Positions 30,843-39,201 of a stretch of DNA of 44,999 nucleotides are shown piece by piece; the stretch's first letter is position 1, and each line of letters starts with the position of its first letter. Location of the stretch: assembly GCA_031551765.1 (NCBI GenBank), contig JAVBNC010000155.1:1-44999 (forward strand). The letters run 5' to 3'. The position numbers and the translations under genes were made by a program. This DNA comes from JAVBNC01 sp031551765. Lineage in GTDB: Bacteria > Desulfobacterota > Desulfovibrionia > Desulfovibrionales > Desulfovibrionaceae. The notes beneath the pieces are model-generated. The model was given only the letters and a program-made list of their open reading frames with translations, had not been told where the DNA came from and ran no database searches.

Positions 30843-30876
30843 GCCGGCGCGTCTTTTCAGGCGCGCCCGCTTTTTT
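30843..30876 (+). terminator. Terminator of the proA-nadD-TPR operon
   Basis: GCCGGCGCG and CGCGCCCGC pair (one mismatch) around TCTTTTCAGG and are followed by TTTTTT. It lies between the TPR gene and the converging GT9 gene. Confidence 0.85.
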
Positions 30877-30892
30877 GTGTAAAGCTTGGCTC

Positions 30893-31942
30893 TTACGGCG
30901 CCGGAGACGCGGCCGCCGCCATTTCCAGGACACGGGCCAGCACTTCCTCGGGCGGAATGGCGCGCAGGCATTCCCCGTTCCGGGAGCACATGCTGTTGCC
31001 GTGCAGAGAACAGGGGCGGCAGGGCAAATCACGCTCCAGCACCACGTCGCGCGGACCGGATGGGAAAAAACCCCACTCTTTGGTGGTGGGCCCGAACAGG
31101 GCCAGCACGGGCGTGCCCACGGCCGAAGCCAGGTGCATGGGGCCGGAATCCCCGGTGACCAGCAGGGTTGCGGCCGCCAGCACGGCGGCGCTTTCCCGCA
31201 GGCTTGTGCGGTTGGTCAGGTCCCGGTCGTGGCCGGGAAACAGCGCTTCCCCCCGCCCCACCACCAGCCAGGGCAGGCGCGCTTCGTCCAGAAGCCCGGC
31301 CAGGGCCTGCCAGTGCTCGCGGGGCCAGGCCTTGCGGGCGTAGGTGGCATAGGGGTGCAGGGCCACCAGGGGCGCGCCGCGTTCCAGGCCCAGGGCGGCC
31401 AGCCACTCCGCTCCAGCCGCGCGCTCTTGCGGCGCAAGGTACAGTTGGGGAGTGAACGCTTCTTCCGGCGGCAGCCGTTTTTCCAGGGCCAGCGCGTAGC
31501 GCTGGGGCACGGAAGCGGCCAGCAGCGTTTCCTGCCCCAGGCGGCCCCTGGAAACCAGAAAAGCCCTGCGCGCCACGGAGTATTTTGGGTATCGCCGCAC
31601 CGGCCCCTGCCAGAACAGCGAGAGCAGGCGGGTGCGGGAAGTGCCGTGCAGGTCCAGCAGCCCCCAGTCCGGGTGCTGCCGCGCCAGGCGCCGGAACCAG
31701 GGAAAAAGCTCGGCGGGCCGCAGGGAGTCCGCGTCCAGGCCGAACACCTCGCCCACAGCCGGGTGGCCGTCAAAAAGCGGCGCGAACGCCTCTTTGGTGA
31801 GCACGGAAAAATGCAGGCCAAAACGCCGCTGCCAATAAGCCAGCACGCCGGTGGTCAGGGCCACGTCGCCAAGGGCGGAAAAGCGCAGCATCAGCCAGTG
31901 GCGCGGCATAGTTCCGCCGCCAGGGGAAACACACTGTTCCAT
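30893..31942 (-). CDS. GT9 heptosyltransferase-type glycosyltransferase
   Basis: The 349-residue protein belongs to GT9. It has HWLMLRFSALGDVALTTGVL at the N-terminus, LLDLHGTSRTRLLSLFW (family DLHG pattern), VALHPYATYARKAWPREHW, and the donor-sugar motif VTGDSGPMHLASAVGTPVLA with LFGPTTKEWGFFP. The tail has a CRPCSLHGNSMCSRNGECL Cys cluster like that of the enzyme at 8991. It probably adds heptose to the LPS inner core. AAGAGGAGACCGG supports the start at 31942; a second ATG lies 11 codons inside. It is monocistronic. Confidence 0.87.
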   Translation of the reverse strand: MEQCVSPGGGTMPRHWLMLRFSALGDVALTTGVLAYWQRRFGLHFSVLTKEAFAPLFDGHPAVGEVFGLDADSLRPAELFPWFRRLARQHPDWGLLDLHGTSRTRLLSLFWQGPVRRYPKYSVARRAFLVSRGRLGQETLLAASVPQRYALALEKRLPPEEAFTPQLYLAPQERAAGAEWLAALGLERGAPLVALHPYATYARKAWPREHWQALAGLLDEARLPWLVVGRGEALFPGHDRDLTNRTSLRESAAVLAAATLLVTGDSGPMHLASAVGTPVLALFGPTTKEWGFFPSGPRDVVLERDLPCRPCSLHGNSMCSRNGECLRAIPPEEVLARVLEMAAAASPAP

Positions 31943-31953
31943 CCGGTCTCCTC

Positions 31954-32144
31954 TTAGAGCAGTTTCGCTTCAAATAGTCGATTAACGGCGGGTTGTCGCG
32001 GAGCAGGATGCAAAGCGCACGGAGCAAAGCGACGCCCGAAGGGGGCGGCACAGGACGTGCCGCATCAAACCCGCCTAAGCCTATTTGGCGGCAAGGATTT
32101 GAAAACAAATCCTTGCGAACATTTCAAGTATGAAATGCCCTAAG
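31954..32144. repeat. Mosaic palindromic repeat, copy C
   Basis: TTAGAGCAGTTTCGCTTCAA, CGGCGGGTTGTCGCGGAGC, GATGCAAAGCGCACGGAGC, GACGCCCGAAGGGGGCGGCA, ACAGGACGTGCCGCAT, then CCCGCCTAAGCC, GGCAAGGATTTG/CAAATCCTTGC and a closing ATGCCCTAAG. It lies between the GT9 gene and the kinase gene. It is the fullest copy with the CGGCACAGGACGTGCCG hairpin. Confidence 0.87.
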
Positions 32145-32158
32145 CGCATTGCGCACTT

Positions 32159-32188
32159 TTGACGCGCCAACTATTTTACTGCTAAATA
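32159..32188 (+). promoter_or_regulatory. Candidate promoter of the histidine kinase
   Basis: TTGACG (32159-32164), 18 bases, TAAATA (32183-32188). Transcription would start near 32195 and leave a 40-base leader. The region starts right after the repeat. Confidence 0.45.
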
Positions 32189-32238
32189 CCTTACGGCCAC
32201 GCCCATAACATAACCCTTTACCGCGATAAGAAAACACC

Positions 32239-34914
32239 ATGCCCACGGCTTCCGCCCCCACCGTTCCCGCCGACCCCGGCGACCCGACCCGTCGCGACCG
32301 GATGCGGCGCATGCTCCCCGTGCTGGGGCTGTGCTGCTGGCTGCTGTTCGGGGCCCTGCTGCTGTACCTGCGGGAAGCGGCGGTGCAAAGCGCCACCCAG
32401 GACATGGAACGGCAGGTGGCGGCGCGGCTTGACGCGCTGGCTGCTGCCATACCGCAACAGATTCCCCCTGGCAAGGCCGGTAAGGGCGAAGCGCTGGCAG
32501 TGCACGCCGCCATGCTCATGCCCCTGGCGCAAACGAGCGGGTTCAGCCTGCGCGCGGCGGTGCTGGAGCCGGACGGCTCGGCCTGGCTCGTGCCGGAACG
32601 CCTGGCCGGCTCTTCCCCGCTCAACGACGAGCTCATGCTTTCCCTGCTTGGCCAGCCCCTGCACGACGACCCGGAAAAAGCCCAAAGCTGCGGCACGCCC
32701 GACCAGGGCGCCCAGCCTCTGCACGATGCCTCCCTCTCCATCTGCCGCCGCACCCTGGAGTTGATGAACGCCGACCTGGTGGCCATGGGACTGTTCCCCC
32801 GGCCGTATCTCTTTTCCGAACAGGCGGACAGGCGGCAATTGCTGCTCCTGCTGGGCTGGGGCCTCATGGGGCTGGCGTTCGCCGCGCTGGCCCTCGCCCT
32901 GCGGCGCGACCGCAGCCGGGTCCGGGACCTGGAGGAGCGTTTCGGCCTGGCCCTGCGTGAAGAACAGGACAGAAGCCGGGAATTGGCCGTTATCCACGGC
33001 CTGATGCGGGAAGGAGCCGTCATTATTCAAGACGGACGGGTAACGCACTGCAACCCCAGTTTCGCCTACGGCATAGGCCTGGAGCCGGACATGGCCCCGG
33101 GCCTGGACTGTGCCGCGTTCATCAGCCCGGAAGACCTGCCGGATTTTGAAAACACGCTGCAACGCCTGCGGGAAGACCAGGAACCCCTGCCCCATTTCTC
33201 CCTGCGCCTGGTCACCGAACTGGGGGACCTGCGCTGGGCGGCCTGCACGCTGGCCCGCGTCATCTGGCAAGGCGAGGAAGCCGCCCTGCTTTGTTTTCTG
33301 GACATGACCCCGCTCAAGAAAGCGGAACAGGCGCAGACGCTGGCCGAAGCGGAACTACGGGCCATCATGGACGCGGACGCTTTCGGCGTTGCCGTGTTCG
33401 ACGCCTTTGGGGCGCTGGCCACGGCCAATGCCGCCTGGAACGCCATGTGGGACGACCCCGCGGCCGGGGGCACCCGCCGCGTCACCATAACCGAGCAGTC
33501 CCCCGCGTTGCCGGAAACCGTCATGCGCGCTCTGCGCGACGCCCTGGACGGGCGGCCCTCCACGCTGGAAAACCTGGAATACCTCCCGCCCCAGAGCGAA
33601 GCGCGCTGGTTCACCCTGCGCTGCCTGCCCCTGCGCGATACAAACGACAGGAGCCTCGGAGCGCTCATGCTCCAGAAAGACGCCACCCAAAGCGTACGCC
33701 AGTCCGAGTCTGAACAGAAACTCACGGCCCAGGCCGCGCAAGCCCGCTACGACCTGCTGCGCCTGCACGACCACATGACCGCGCTGATGGACGCCACGCC
33801 CTCGGTGCTGATCGGGGTGGACCAGGACCGGCGCGTCACGTTCTGGAACAGCATGGCGGCGGAACGCTTTGACCTGCCCCCGCAAAAGGCCGTGGGCCGG
33901 ATTCTGGGCACCCTGGACCACACGCTCGCGCGCCACGAACCCCTTATCCACAAGGCCCTGCGCGAGCGGCGCTATCTGCGCGTCAGCATGGTGCCCTACA
34001 CCAGGGACGGCGCCACTTTTTACGAGGACTTGTCCGTGCACCCCGTGGAAACCACCCTGGAAAGCGGCGCCCTTATCCGTATTGACGACGTGACCCGGCG
34101 CATGCAGCTGGAAGAGGGCCTGGCCCGCACGGACAAGCTTTCTTCCGTGGGCATGCTCGCCGCGGGCGTGGTCCATGAATTCAAAAATCCGCTCCGTTCC
34201 ATACTGCAGAGCGCGCAGAACCTGGAGCGCCGCCTGCTGGAAGAACTGCCCGTCAACCAGGACGCCGCGGAAGAAAGCGGAACCTCTTTCAGCGCTCTGC
34301 GGGAATACGCGCGAGCGCGCGAAATTCCCGCCCTTCTGGAAAGCATCCGCAACGCCGGGCAGTTTATCGACGGCATGGTTTCCTCCATGCTGCGCTTCGG
34401 CCGCAAGCACGACCTGGCCCGCCTGCCCGCCGACGCCAACGCCTTGGTGGAAAAAGCCCTGGAATTCGCCTCTTCGGACCAGGAACTGCTGCGGCTGGGC
34501 TTCCCGCGCGTCACTGTGCGCCGTGAACTCGCGCCGGACCTGCCGCCGGTGCTGGCGGCTGAAAGCGATATCGTACGGGCGCTGCTGCAGCTTTTGCGCA
34601 CCGCCGTCCACGAACTGCACAAGGGCCCCTGCGACGGGGAGGCGGCCGTGAGTATCGGTACCCGCCGCGACGGCAATTTCGCGGTCATTACCCTGCGCGA
34701 CAACGGGCCGGGCATGCCGCCGGAAGCCTGCCGCCGTATTTTCGAGCCTTTTTACACTACCCACGACCCAGGGCGGGGCGGGTTCAGCATCGGGCTTTCC
34801 CTGGCCTTCTTCATTGTCGCCACCGTGCACAAGGGCTCGCTGCAATGCGAATCCGCTTTGGGCAAGGGCACGCTCTTTACCATGCGTCTGCCTCTTGCTC
34901 AGCAGGGCACCTAG
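32239..34914 (+). CDS. Multi-PAS sensor histidine kinase with altered ATP-binding motifs
   Basis: The 891-residue membrane kinase has two transmembrane helices (about 26-44 and 201-220) enclosing a periplasmic sensor of about 155 residues, then three PAS-like domains (about 255-365, 375-480, 510-625). The dimerisation box VVHEFKNPLRSI has the phospho-His646. The ATPase part is odd: the N-box reads LLQLLRTAVHEL with Thr788 where Asn is expected, and the G2 box is GRGGFSIGLSLAF instead of GTGLGL. G1 (DNGPGM, from Asp821) and FEPFYTTH are normal. It may be slow or regulatory. No response regulator is adjacent. The ribosome-binding site is weak (GATAAG). Confidence 0.88.
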   Translation: MPTASAPTVPADPGDPTRRDRMRRMLPVLGLCCWLLFGALLLYLREAAVQSATQDMERQVAARLDALAAAIPQQIPPGKAGKGEALAVHAAMLMPLAQTSGFSLRAAVLEPDGSAWLVPERLAGSSPLNDELMLSLLGQPLHDDPEKAQSCGTPDQGAQPLHDASLSICRRTLELMNADLVAMGLFPRPYLFSEQADRRQLLLLLGWGLMGLAFAALALALRRDRSRVRDLEERFGLALREEQDRSRELAVIHGLMREGAVIIQDGRVTHCNPSFAYGIGLEPDMAPGLDCAAFISPEDLPDFENTLQRLREDQEPLPHFSLRLVTELGDLRWAACTLARVIWQGEEAALLCFLDMTPLKKAEQAQTLAEAELRAIMDADAFGVAVFDAFGALATANAAWNAMWDDPAAGGTRRVTITEQSPALPETVMRALRDALDGRPSTLENLEYLPPQSEARWFTLRCLPLRDTNDRSLGALMLQKDATQSVRQSESEQKLTAQAAQARYDLLRLHDHMTALMDATPSVLIGVDQDRRVTFWNSMAAERFDLPPQKAVGRILGTLDHTLARHEPLIHKALRERRYLRVSMVPYTRDGATFYEDLSVHPVETTLESGALIRIDDVTRRMQLEEGLARTDKLSSVGMLAAGVVHEFKNPLRSILQSAQNLERRLLEELPVNQDAAEESGTSFSALREYARAREIPALLESIRNAGQFIDGMVSSMLRFGRKHDLARLPADANALVEKALEFASSDQELLRLGFPRVTVRRELAPDLPPVLAAESDIVRALLQLLRTAVHELHKGPCDGEAAVSIGTRRDGNFAVITLRDNGPGMPPEACRRIFEPFYTTHDPGRGGFSIGLSLAFFIVATVHKGSLQCESALGKGTLFTMRLPLAQQGT

Positions 34915-34945
34915 GGGCTGTTTCTAAAAAGCGTCTTTTGTCCCC
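34912..34945 (+). repeat. Post-stop repeat (copy 1)
   Basis: From the stop codon: TAGGGGCTGTTTCTAAAAAG then CGTCTTTTGTCCCC. The same pattern with about 28 of 34 matching positions follows the stop of the NifX-like gene at 44739. AAAAGCG/TCTTTT can pair as a small hairpin. Confidence 0.5.
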
Positions 34946-35022
34946 TTCTCTCTTGAAGCCTGCGCCATTTTGTTTTAGGTTCTGCGGATACTCAACGCCA
35001 TCATTACTTTCTGGAGGACGGC

Positions 35023-36099
35023 ATGACTATCCGTTATGAACTGCTGGACAAGTCCCAGCGTAAATCCCTCCCTGCCGGGGACCTGGCTTTCGGCGCTCTC
35101 AGAACCAACCACATGTTCGTGGCGGACTACGCGGACGGCGCGTGGAAAAACGCGCGCATCGTCCCCTACGGCCCCTTTCCCGTCATGCCCGGCGCCATTG
35201 CCCTGCACTACGGCCAGACCATTTTTGAGGGAGCCAAGGGCTTCCGCCACGCGGACGGCGAAATCTACCTCTACCGCGTGGACAAAAATATCGAGCGCCT
35301 GAACCACTCCGCCCGCAACATGTGCATGCCGGAAGTACCCTTTGACCTGCACATGGACGGCCTGCTCCGCCTTATCGACGTGGAGCGCGACTGGTGCCCT
35401 ACGGAGCCGGAATCCTCCCTGTACATCCGGCCCTTCATGTTCGGCACGCAGGACCTGCTGGGGGTCAAGCCCAGCAACAGCTATACTTTCTGCGTCATGC
35501 TCTCGCCCTCCGGGCCGTACTACAAAGGCGGCTTTTCCAAACCCCTGCGCCTGCTCATCACCAGCAAGTACCACCGGGCGGTTTCCGGCGGCACGGGCAC
35601 GGCCAAGTGCGGGGGCAACTACGGGGCTTCGCTGCAGGCGGCCACCTACGCTTACAGCAAGCAGGCCGACCAGGTGCTGTACCTGGACGCGTCCAACGAG
35701 TACCTGGAAGAAGTGGGCACCATGAACCACTACCACGTGCTCAAAGACGGCACCTTCGTCATCCCGGAATTCAACGATTCCATCCTGAAGTCCATCACCT
35801 CCGTGTCCGTGCTGGATCTGGCGGCCATGGGCAAAATCAAGGCCCGGTCGGAACGTATCAAGCTCACGTCCTTCCTGGAAGGCGTGAAAAAGGGCGAAAT
35901 CATTGAAGCCGGCGGTTTCGGCACCGCCGCCGTGGTCAGCCCTGTGGGCAGCTACCTCATGGAAGACGGCACCACCGTCACCGTGGGCGACGGCCAGATC
36001 GGCAAGCATTCCCGTGCGCTGTATGAAATGTACACCAGCATGCAGATAGGCAACACCCCGGCCCCGGAAGGCTGGCTCAGAAAAGTGCCGAAATTCTAA
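35023..36099 (+). CDS. ilvE: Branched-chain amino acid aminotransferase
   Basis: IlvE transfers amino groups between glutamate and the oxoacids of valine, leucine and isoleucine. The 358-residue length matches the fold-type IV, BCAT-II group. Landmarks: ALHYGQTIFEGAKGFRHADG, IYLYRVDKNIERLNHSAR, YIRPFMFGTQDLLGVKPS, and GTGTAKCGGNYGASLQA with PLP Lys195; TMNHYHVL and GTAAVVSPVGSYL close the active site. It lies 108 bp after the kinase gene and is followed by a terminator, so it is a single-gene unit, separate from ilvBNC 3.7 kb away. A TGGAGGACGGC site precedes the ATG at 35023. Confidence 0.95.
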   Translation: MTIRYELLDKSQRKSLPAGDLAFGALRTNHMFVADYADGAWKNARIVPYGPFPVMPGAIALHYGQTIFEGAKGFRHADGEIYLYRVDKNIERLNHSARNMCMPEVPFDLHMDGLLRLIDVERDWCPTEPESSLYIRPFMFGTQDLLGVKPSNSYTFCVMLSPSGPYYKGGFSKPLRLLITSKYHRAVSGGTGTAKCGGNYGASLQAATYAYSKQADQVLYLDASNEYLEEVGTMNHYHVLKDGTFVIPEFNDSILKSITSVSVLDLAAMGKIKARSERIKLTSFLEGVKKGEIIEAGGFGTAAVVSPVGSYLMEDGTTVTVGDGQIGKHSRALYEMYTSMQIGNTPAPEGWLRKVPKF

Positions 36100-36119
36100 G
36101 CGCCCGGTGTTCCAGTTAT

Positions 36120-36156
36120 GAAAAAAGCCCGCCCTGGCGTCAGGGCGGGCTTTTTG
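36120..36156. terminator. Bidirectional terminator between ilvE and tatA
   Basis: AAAAAAGCCCGCCCTG and CAGGGCGGGCTTTTT pair around GCGT. It is strong from both sides and serves the convergent ilvE and tatA. Confidence 0.92.
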
Positions 36157-36174
36157 TTTCAGGAAAATGGCGCG

Positions 36175-36387
36175 CTATTTGTCGTTTTTCTTGTCGTCCG
36201 GCTTGTCCGGCTTGTCTTCTTTCTTGGGCGTGATGTCTATTTCATCCGGCTCGTCCAGGGAACGTTTGAAATTGCGGATGGCGCGGCCCAGGTTCTTGCC
36301 CACCTCCGGCAGCTTTTTGCGCCCGAACAAAAGCACCGCCACCACGGCGATGACCAGAATTTCCGTAAAGCCGATGTTCGGGAACAT
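36175..36387 (-). CDS. tatA: Sec-independent (twin-arginine) translocase subunit TatA
   Basis: TatA forms the pore component for folded Tat substrates, such as periplasmic hydrogenases in sulfate reducers. The 70 residues have the N-terminal membrane helix MFPNIGFTEILVIAVVAVLL, the FGRKKLPEVGKNLGRAIRNF amphipathic segment with the hallmark FG, and an acidic/basic tail (DKPDKPDDKKNDK). AGGAGGCTCT precedes ATG. No tatB or tatC is adjacent; they must be elsewhere. Confidence 0.93.
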   Translation of the reverse strand: MFPNIGFTEILVIAVVAVLLFGRKKLPEVGKNLGRAIRNFKRSLDEPDEIDITPKKEDKPDKPDDKKNDK

Positions 36388-36407
36388 AGAGCCTCCTTGG
36401 CCGTCAA

Positions 36408-36620
36408 CTAGGGCAATTTCGCTTTGAGATTGCCGCTTAACGGCTGGCTGTCGCGTAGCAGGATGCGAAGAGCACGGAGCGCAGCGACGCCCGCAGGGGG
36501 CGGCACAGGACGTGCCGCATCAAGCCAGCCTACGCCAATCTCGCGAGCCTTGCTGCACTGCGTTTCGCAAGGCCAGAGCATTTTGTCATAAGATAAAATC
36601 TCAAAGGTAAAATGCTCTAG
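36408..36620. repeat. Mosaic palindromic repeat, copy D
   Basis: CTAGGGCAATTTCGCTTTGA, GATTGCCGCTTAACGGCTGG, CTGTCGCGTAGCAGGATGCG, AGCACGGAGCGCAGCGACGC, GGGGGCGGCACAGGACGTGC, then AGCCAGCCTACGCCAATCTC and a closing AATGCTCTAG. It is about 213 bp and lies between tatA and the hypothetical gene; outside it the 36388-36743 spacer holds no gene. Confidence 0.87.
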
Positions 36621-36743
36621 GACTTGAGCCTATATTAGGCCAGGAACAGGGTCAAGCGGGCCGGGTTGCCAGCCCGGCAAGGACCGGGTATTGTTCCACA
36701 GCCGTACCAGACGGCGATTTTTGCCAGGAGCTCAGCACCCCGT
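36621..36743. other. Upstream region of the 36744 gene
   Basis: These 123 bases follow the repeat and precede the next gene. They hold GGGCCGGGTTGCCAGCCCGG, a possible hairpin, and an AGGAG site 13 bases before the ATG. No clear promoter is seen. Confidence 0.3.
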
Positions 36744-37571
36744 ATGTCCGCTTCCCCGCTTTTCGTGTACGTGCCCACCCTGCACCGTTCCCTTGCGCCC
36801 GCCGGCCTGCCGGAAAGCGTCGCCTTTCTGCACCCGGGGCTGCCGGGGCTTGATTTTTGGCCGCGGGACTTTCACCCCGCCAACTACCCGCTCTCCCCGC
36901 AAGCCGCCCGCGCCTGCCTGGACGACTTGCTGACCCTGGGCGAAAATATGGCCCAGGCCGGGCACGAAGGGCTTACGCCGGAAAGCGGGCCGCGGCGGGC
37001 GGACGCCATGTCCCCCCTGGAACGGGAAGCGCTGGCGCGCTTTGCCGGTCCGGACGCCCCCACGGAAGGCAGCGGAGAGCGCGACGCGGCCCTGCGCGCG
37101 GCCCAGGCCACCTTGCTGCTGGCCTGGGACCTGGAGGAAAAGCTGTTGGAAATACGCGGCCTGGAAGAAAAGGTGGCCCAGAGCTGGGCGGAACTCAACA
37201 CCCAGCTGCACGGGGAAGAAGCCGCCGCCATCCAGACCCTGGGCGCAACGCAAGCCCCGCCCTGGCAAGCCGTGCTGGCGGCCATGGCCGCGTTTCTGCC
37301 GGAAGGCAGCGTCCTGGTCAGCGCGCATGAGGACTTGCGCCGTCAACTTCAGGAAGACGGCCTGCTCCGGCCCCTGCCGCAAGAGCTGGCCGCGTCCCTG
37401 TCCGACTGGGACAAAGAGCTTATAGCCGCCGTACTGTGGGCGCGCGAGCCGCTGTGGCGCGTGCTGGGAGCCGCCAAAGCGCCGCAGGACAGGCCCTGGC
37501 TGCTGCGGCCGCACGATATGCTGCTTCTCCCCGCGCGCGAGGAAACGGAGCAAGGGGAGAAAAGGGCATGA
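36744..37571 (+). CDS. Conserved-type hypothetical protein upstream of the HAD gene
   Basis: I do not recognise the family. The 275-residue protein starts MSASPLFVYVPTLHRSLAPA and has LDFWPRDFHPANYPLSPQAA. It is soluble, rich in Ala, Leu and Glu, with likely long helices (e.g. DLEEKLLEIRGLEEKVAQSW) that could form a coiled coil. No signal peptide and no Cys cluster. The start at 36744 is chosen for AGGAG upstream and because the longer frame from 36666 crosses spacer DNA. Its stop overlaps the HAD start (ATGA), so both are in one operon, perhaps with a shared role. Confidence 0.6.
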   Translation: MSASPLFVYVPTLHRSLAPAGLPESVAFLHPGLPGLDFWPRDFHPANYPLSPQAARACLDDLLTLGENMAQAGHEGLTPESGPRRADAMSPLEREALARFAGPDAPTEGSGERDAALRAAQATLLLAWDLEEKLLEIRGLEEKVAQSWAELNTQLHGEEAAAIQTLGATQAPPWQAVLAAMAAFLPEGSVLVSAHEDLRRQLQEDGLLRPLPQELAASLSDWDKELIAAVLWAREPLWRVLGAAKAPQDRPWLLRPHDMLLLPAREETEQGEKRA

Positions 37572-38260
37572 ACACGGACTTCCGGACCGCCGCCGCGCCC
37601 AAGGCCTGTTCGCTGGAAGAGGAATACGCGAACGGCCTCAAGGGCATCATTTTCGACTGCGACGGCGTGCTCTTTGACTCCAAGGAAGCCAACACGGCCT
37701 TCTACAACCATATCCGCAACGCCGTGGGCCTGCCCAAACTCTCGGAAGCGGAAGCGGCCTATTCGCACATGGTTTCCACGGACGAGGCCCTGGTGCGCAT
37801 CATCCCGCCGCGGCTGCTGGAAGCCGCCAAAGAAGCGCGCAACCAGACCCGCTACAGCGACAAGTTCATGCCCCTGATGTTGCCGCTGCCGCGCATGACC
37901 GCCTTTCTGGACTACGCCCTGGAAAAGGGCATGCGCCTTGCCCTGTGCACCAACCGCAGCGATTCCGTGCACAAGGTGCTGGAACATTTTGAACTCTCGC
38001 GCTTCTTCTTCCCGGTCATGACCGTCAGCCAGGTCCCGCCCAAGCCGGATCCGGAAGGGCTGCTGCGCATTCTGGAAACCTGGGGCGTGCAGACCTGCGA
38101 CGTGGCCTACGTGGGCGACAGCTTTGTGGATGAACAGGCCGCGCGCCGCGCCGGAGTTCCCTTTTGGAGTTTCGGCAATGAGGAACTTTCCGCCCGTCTA
38201 CATCTATCTGAATTTGCTGAGTTTTTTTCTCTGGTCGAGCCTCTTGTCGACAAAGCGTGA
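37568..38260 (+). CDS. HAD-superfamily phosphatase (phosphoglycolate phosphatase-like)
   Basis: The 230-residue protein has all HAD motifs: I, FDCDGVLFDS with the nucleophile Asp; II, LALCTNRSDS; III, the Lys in PPKPDPEGL; IV, VAYVGDSFVDEQAARRAGVP. The cap region between motifs I and II is helical, as in the C1 cap of Gph and PGMB types. The substrate cannot be told; phosphoglycolate-like or sugar phosphates are likely. The ATG overlaps the upstream stop. YggT follows after 115 bases. Confidence 0.85.
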   Translation: MNTDFRTAAAPKACSLEEEYANGLKGIIFDCDGVLFDSKEANTAFYNHIRNAVGLPKLSEAEAAYSHMVSTDEALVRIIPPRLLEAAKEARNQTRYSDKFMPLMLPLPRMTAFLDYALEKGMRLALCTNRSDSVHKVLEHFELSRFFFPVMTVSQVPPKPDPEGLLRILETWGVQTCDVAYVGDSFVDEQAARRAGVPFWSFGNEELSARLHLSEFAEFFSLVEPLVDKA

Positions 38261-38375
38261 AAAAGACGCATTTTTCCCTTGATCTTCGCGCCGGAAAGAG
38301 AAAGATTAGGAACGAATTGCCTCAGGCAAACTGAACACGCCGATTTCGCATGCTTTCCGCGAGCAAGGAGCGCTG

Positions 38376-38687
38376 ATGTTTTTTCTTCTGACCATTATCA
38401 ACGCGGTGGCCTATATCCTGCACATGGTGCTCTCGCTGTACACCTGGGTCATCATAGCCGCGGCGGTCATCAGCTGGGTGAACCCGGACCCGTACAACCC
38501 CATTGTGCGCACGTTGCGCGCCCTGACGGAGCCCGTGTTCTGGCGGGTGCGCCGCATCCTTCCTTTTCTGTACACCAGCGGCATCGACCTTTCCCCCATC
38601 GCGGTAATTCTGGCGGTGCAGTTTGTGGACTACATCCTGGTGCAGTGCGCCGCGCGCCTGGCCATGTATCTTGCCGCGCTGGGGTAA
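38376..38687 (+). CDS. YggT/YlmG-family membrane protein
   Basis: The 103-residue protein has two long hydrophobic stretches (INAVAYILHMVLSLYTWVII and PIAVILAVQFVDYILVQCAA) and between them the family signature VISWVNPDPYNPIVRTLRAL TEPV with the conserved WVNPDPYNP. YggT/YlmG proteins are linked to cell division or membrane organisation. AAGGAG precedes ATG. DivIVA begins 8 bases after it and DUF167 overlaps DivIVA, the same neighbourhood (ylmG-divIVA) seen in Gram-positive bacteria. Confidence 0.85.
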   Translation: MFFLLTIINAVAYILHMVLSLYTWVIIAAAVISWVNPDPYNPIVRTLRALTEPVFWRVRRILPFLYTSGIDLSPIAVILAVQFVDYILVQCAARLAMYLAALG

Positions 38688-38694
38688 CACCGTT

Positions 38695-39201
38695 ATGGCC
38701 GTCAGCCGCATAGACCTGCTCAACCACACCTTTTCACGCTCGTTCCGGGGCTATTCGCCGCAGGAGGTGGACCGCCTGCTCCAGGACCTGGCCGATACCC
38801 TCGGCCGCCTGGGCGATGAAAAAGTGGCGCTTGGCGCCAGGGTGGCGCAGTTGGAGGCCAGACTTGCGGAGTACCAGCAACGTGAGGTAGCGTTGCAGGA
38901 AATGATGGTTTCCACCCAGCGCATGAGTGAAACCCTGAAAGCCTCCGCCCAGCAGGAAGCTCAGCTCATTCTGGAAGCGGCCCGGGCCAAGGCGGAAAAC
39001 ATCATCAACCAGGGCAACGTGCGCCTGGCCCGCATTCTGGAAGACGTGGCCCACGCCCGCAGGCTGAAAGCGCAGTTTGCCCTGAAGCTGCGCTCGGTCA
39101 TTGAAGGGCATTTGCAACTTTTGGACATGGAACGAGAAGAAGACGCCAAGCTGGGCGAAAACGCCGCCAAGCTCGGCAAGCAGAACGGCCATGGCGGATA
39201 G
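38695..39201 (+). CDS. DivIVA-family coiled-coil protein
   Basis: The 168-residue protein begins MAVSRIDLLNHTFSRSFRGY with SPQEVDRLLQDL, the DivIVA N-terminal membrane-curvature domain (the R/K and Phe pattern, then YxxxEVD). A coiled coil covers residues about 35-140 (VAQLEARLAEYQQREVALQE). The tail DMEREEDAKLGENAAKLG is charged. DivIVA marks poles and curved membranes. In deltaproteobacteria such proteins occur beside YggT. The ATG is 8 bases after the yggT stop; no strong ribosome-binding site, so coupling is likely. Length fits the family. Confidence 0.85.
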   Translation: MAVSRIDLLNHTFSRSFRGYSPQEVDRLLQDLADTLGRLGDEKVALGARVAQLEARLAEYQQREVALQEMMVSTQRMSETLKASAQQEAQLILEAARAKAENIINQGNVRLARILEDVAHARRLKAQFALKLRSVIEGHLQLLDMEREEDAKLGENAAKLGKQNGHGG

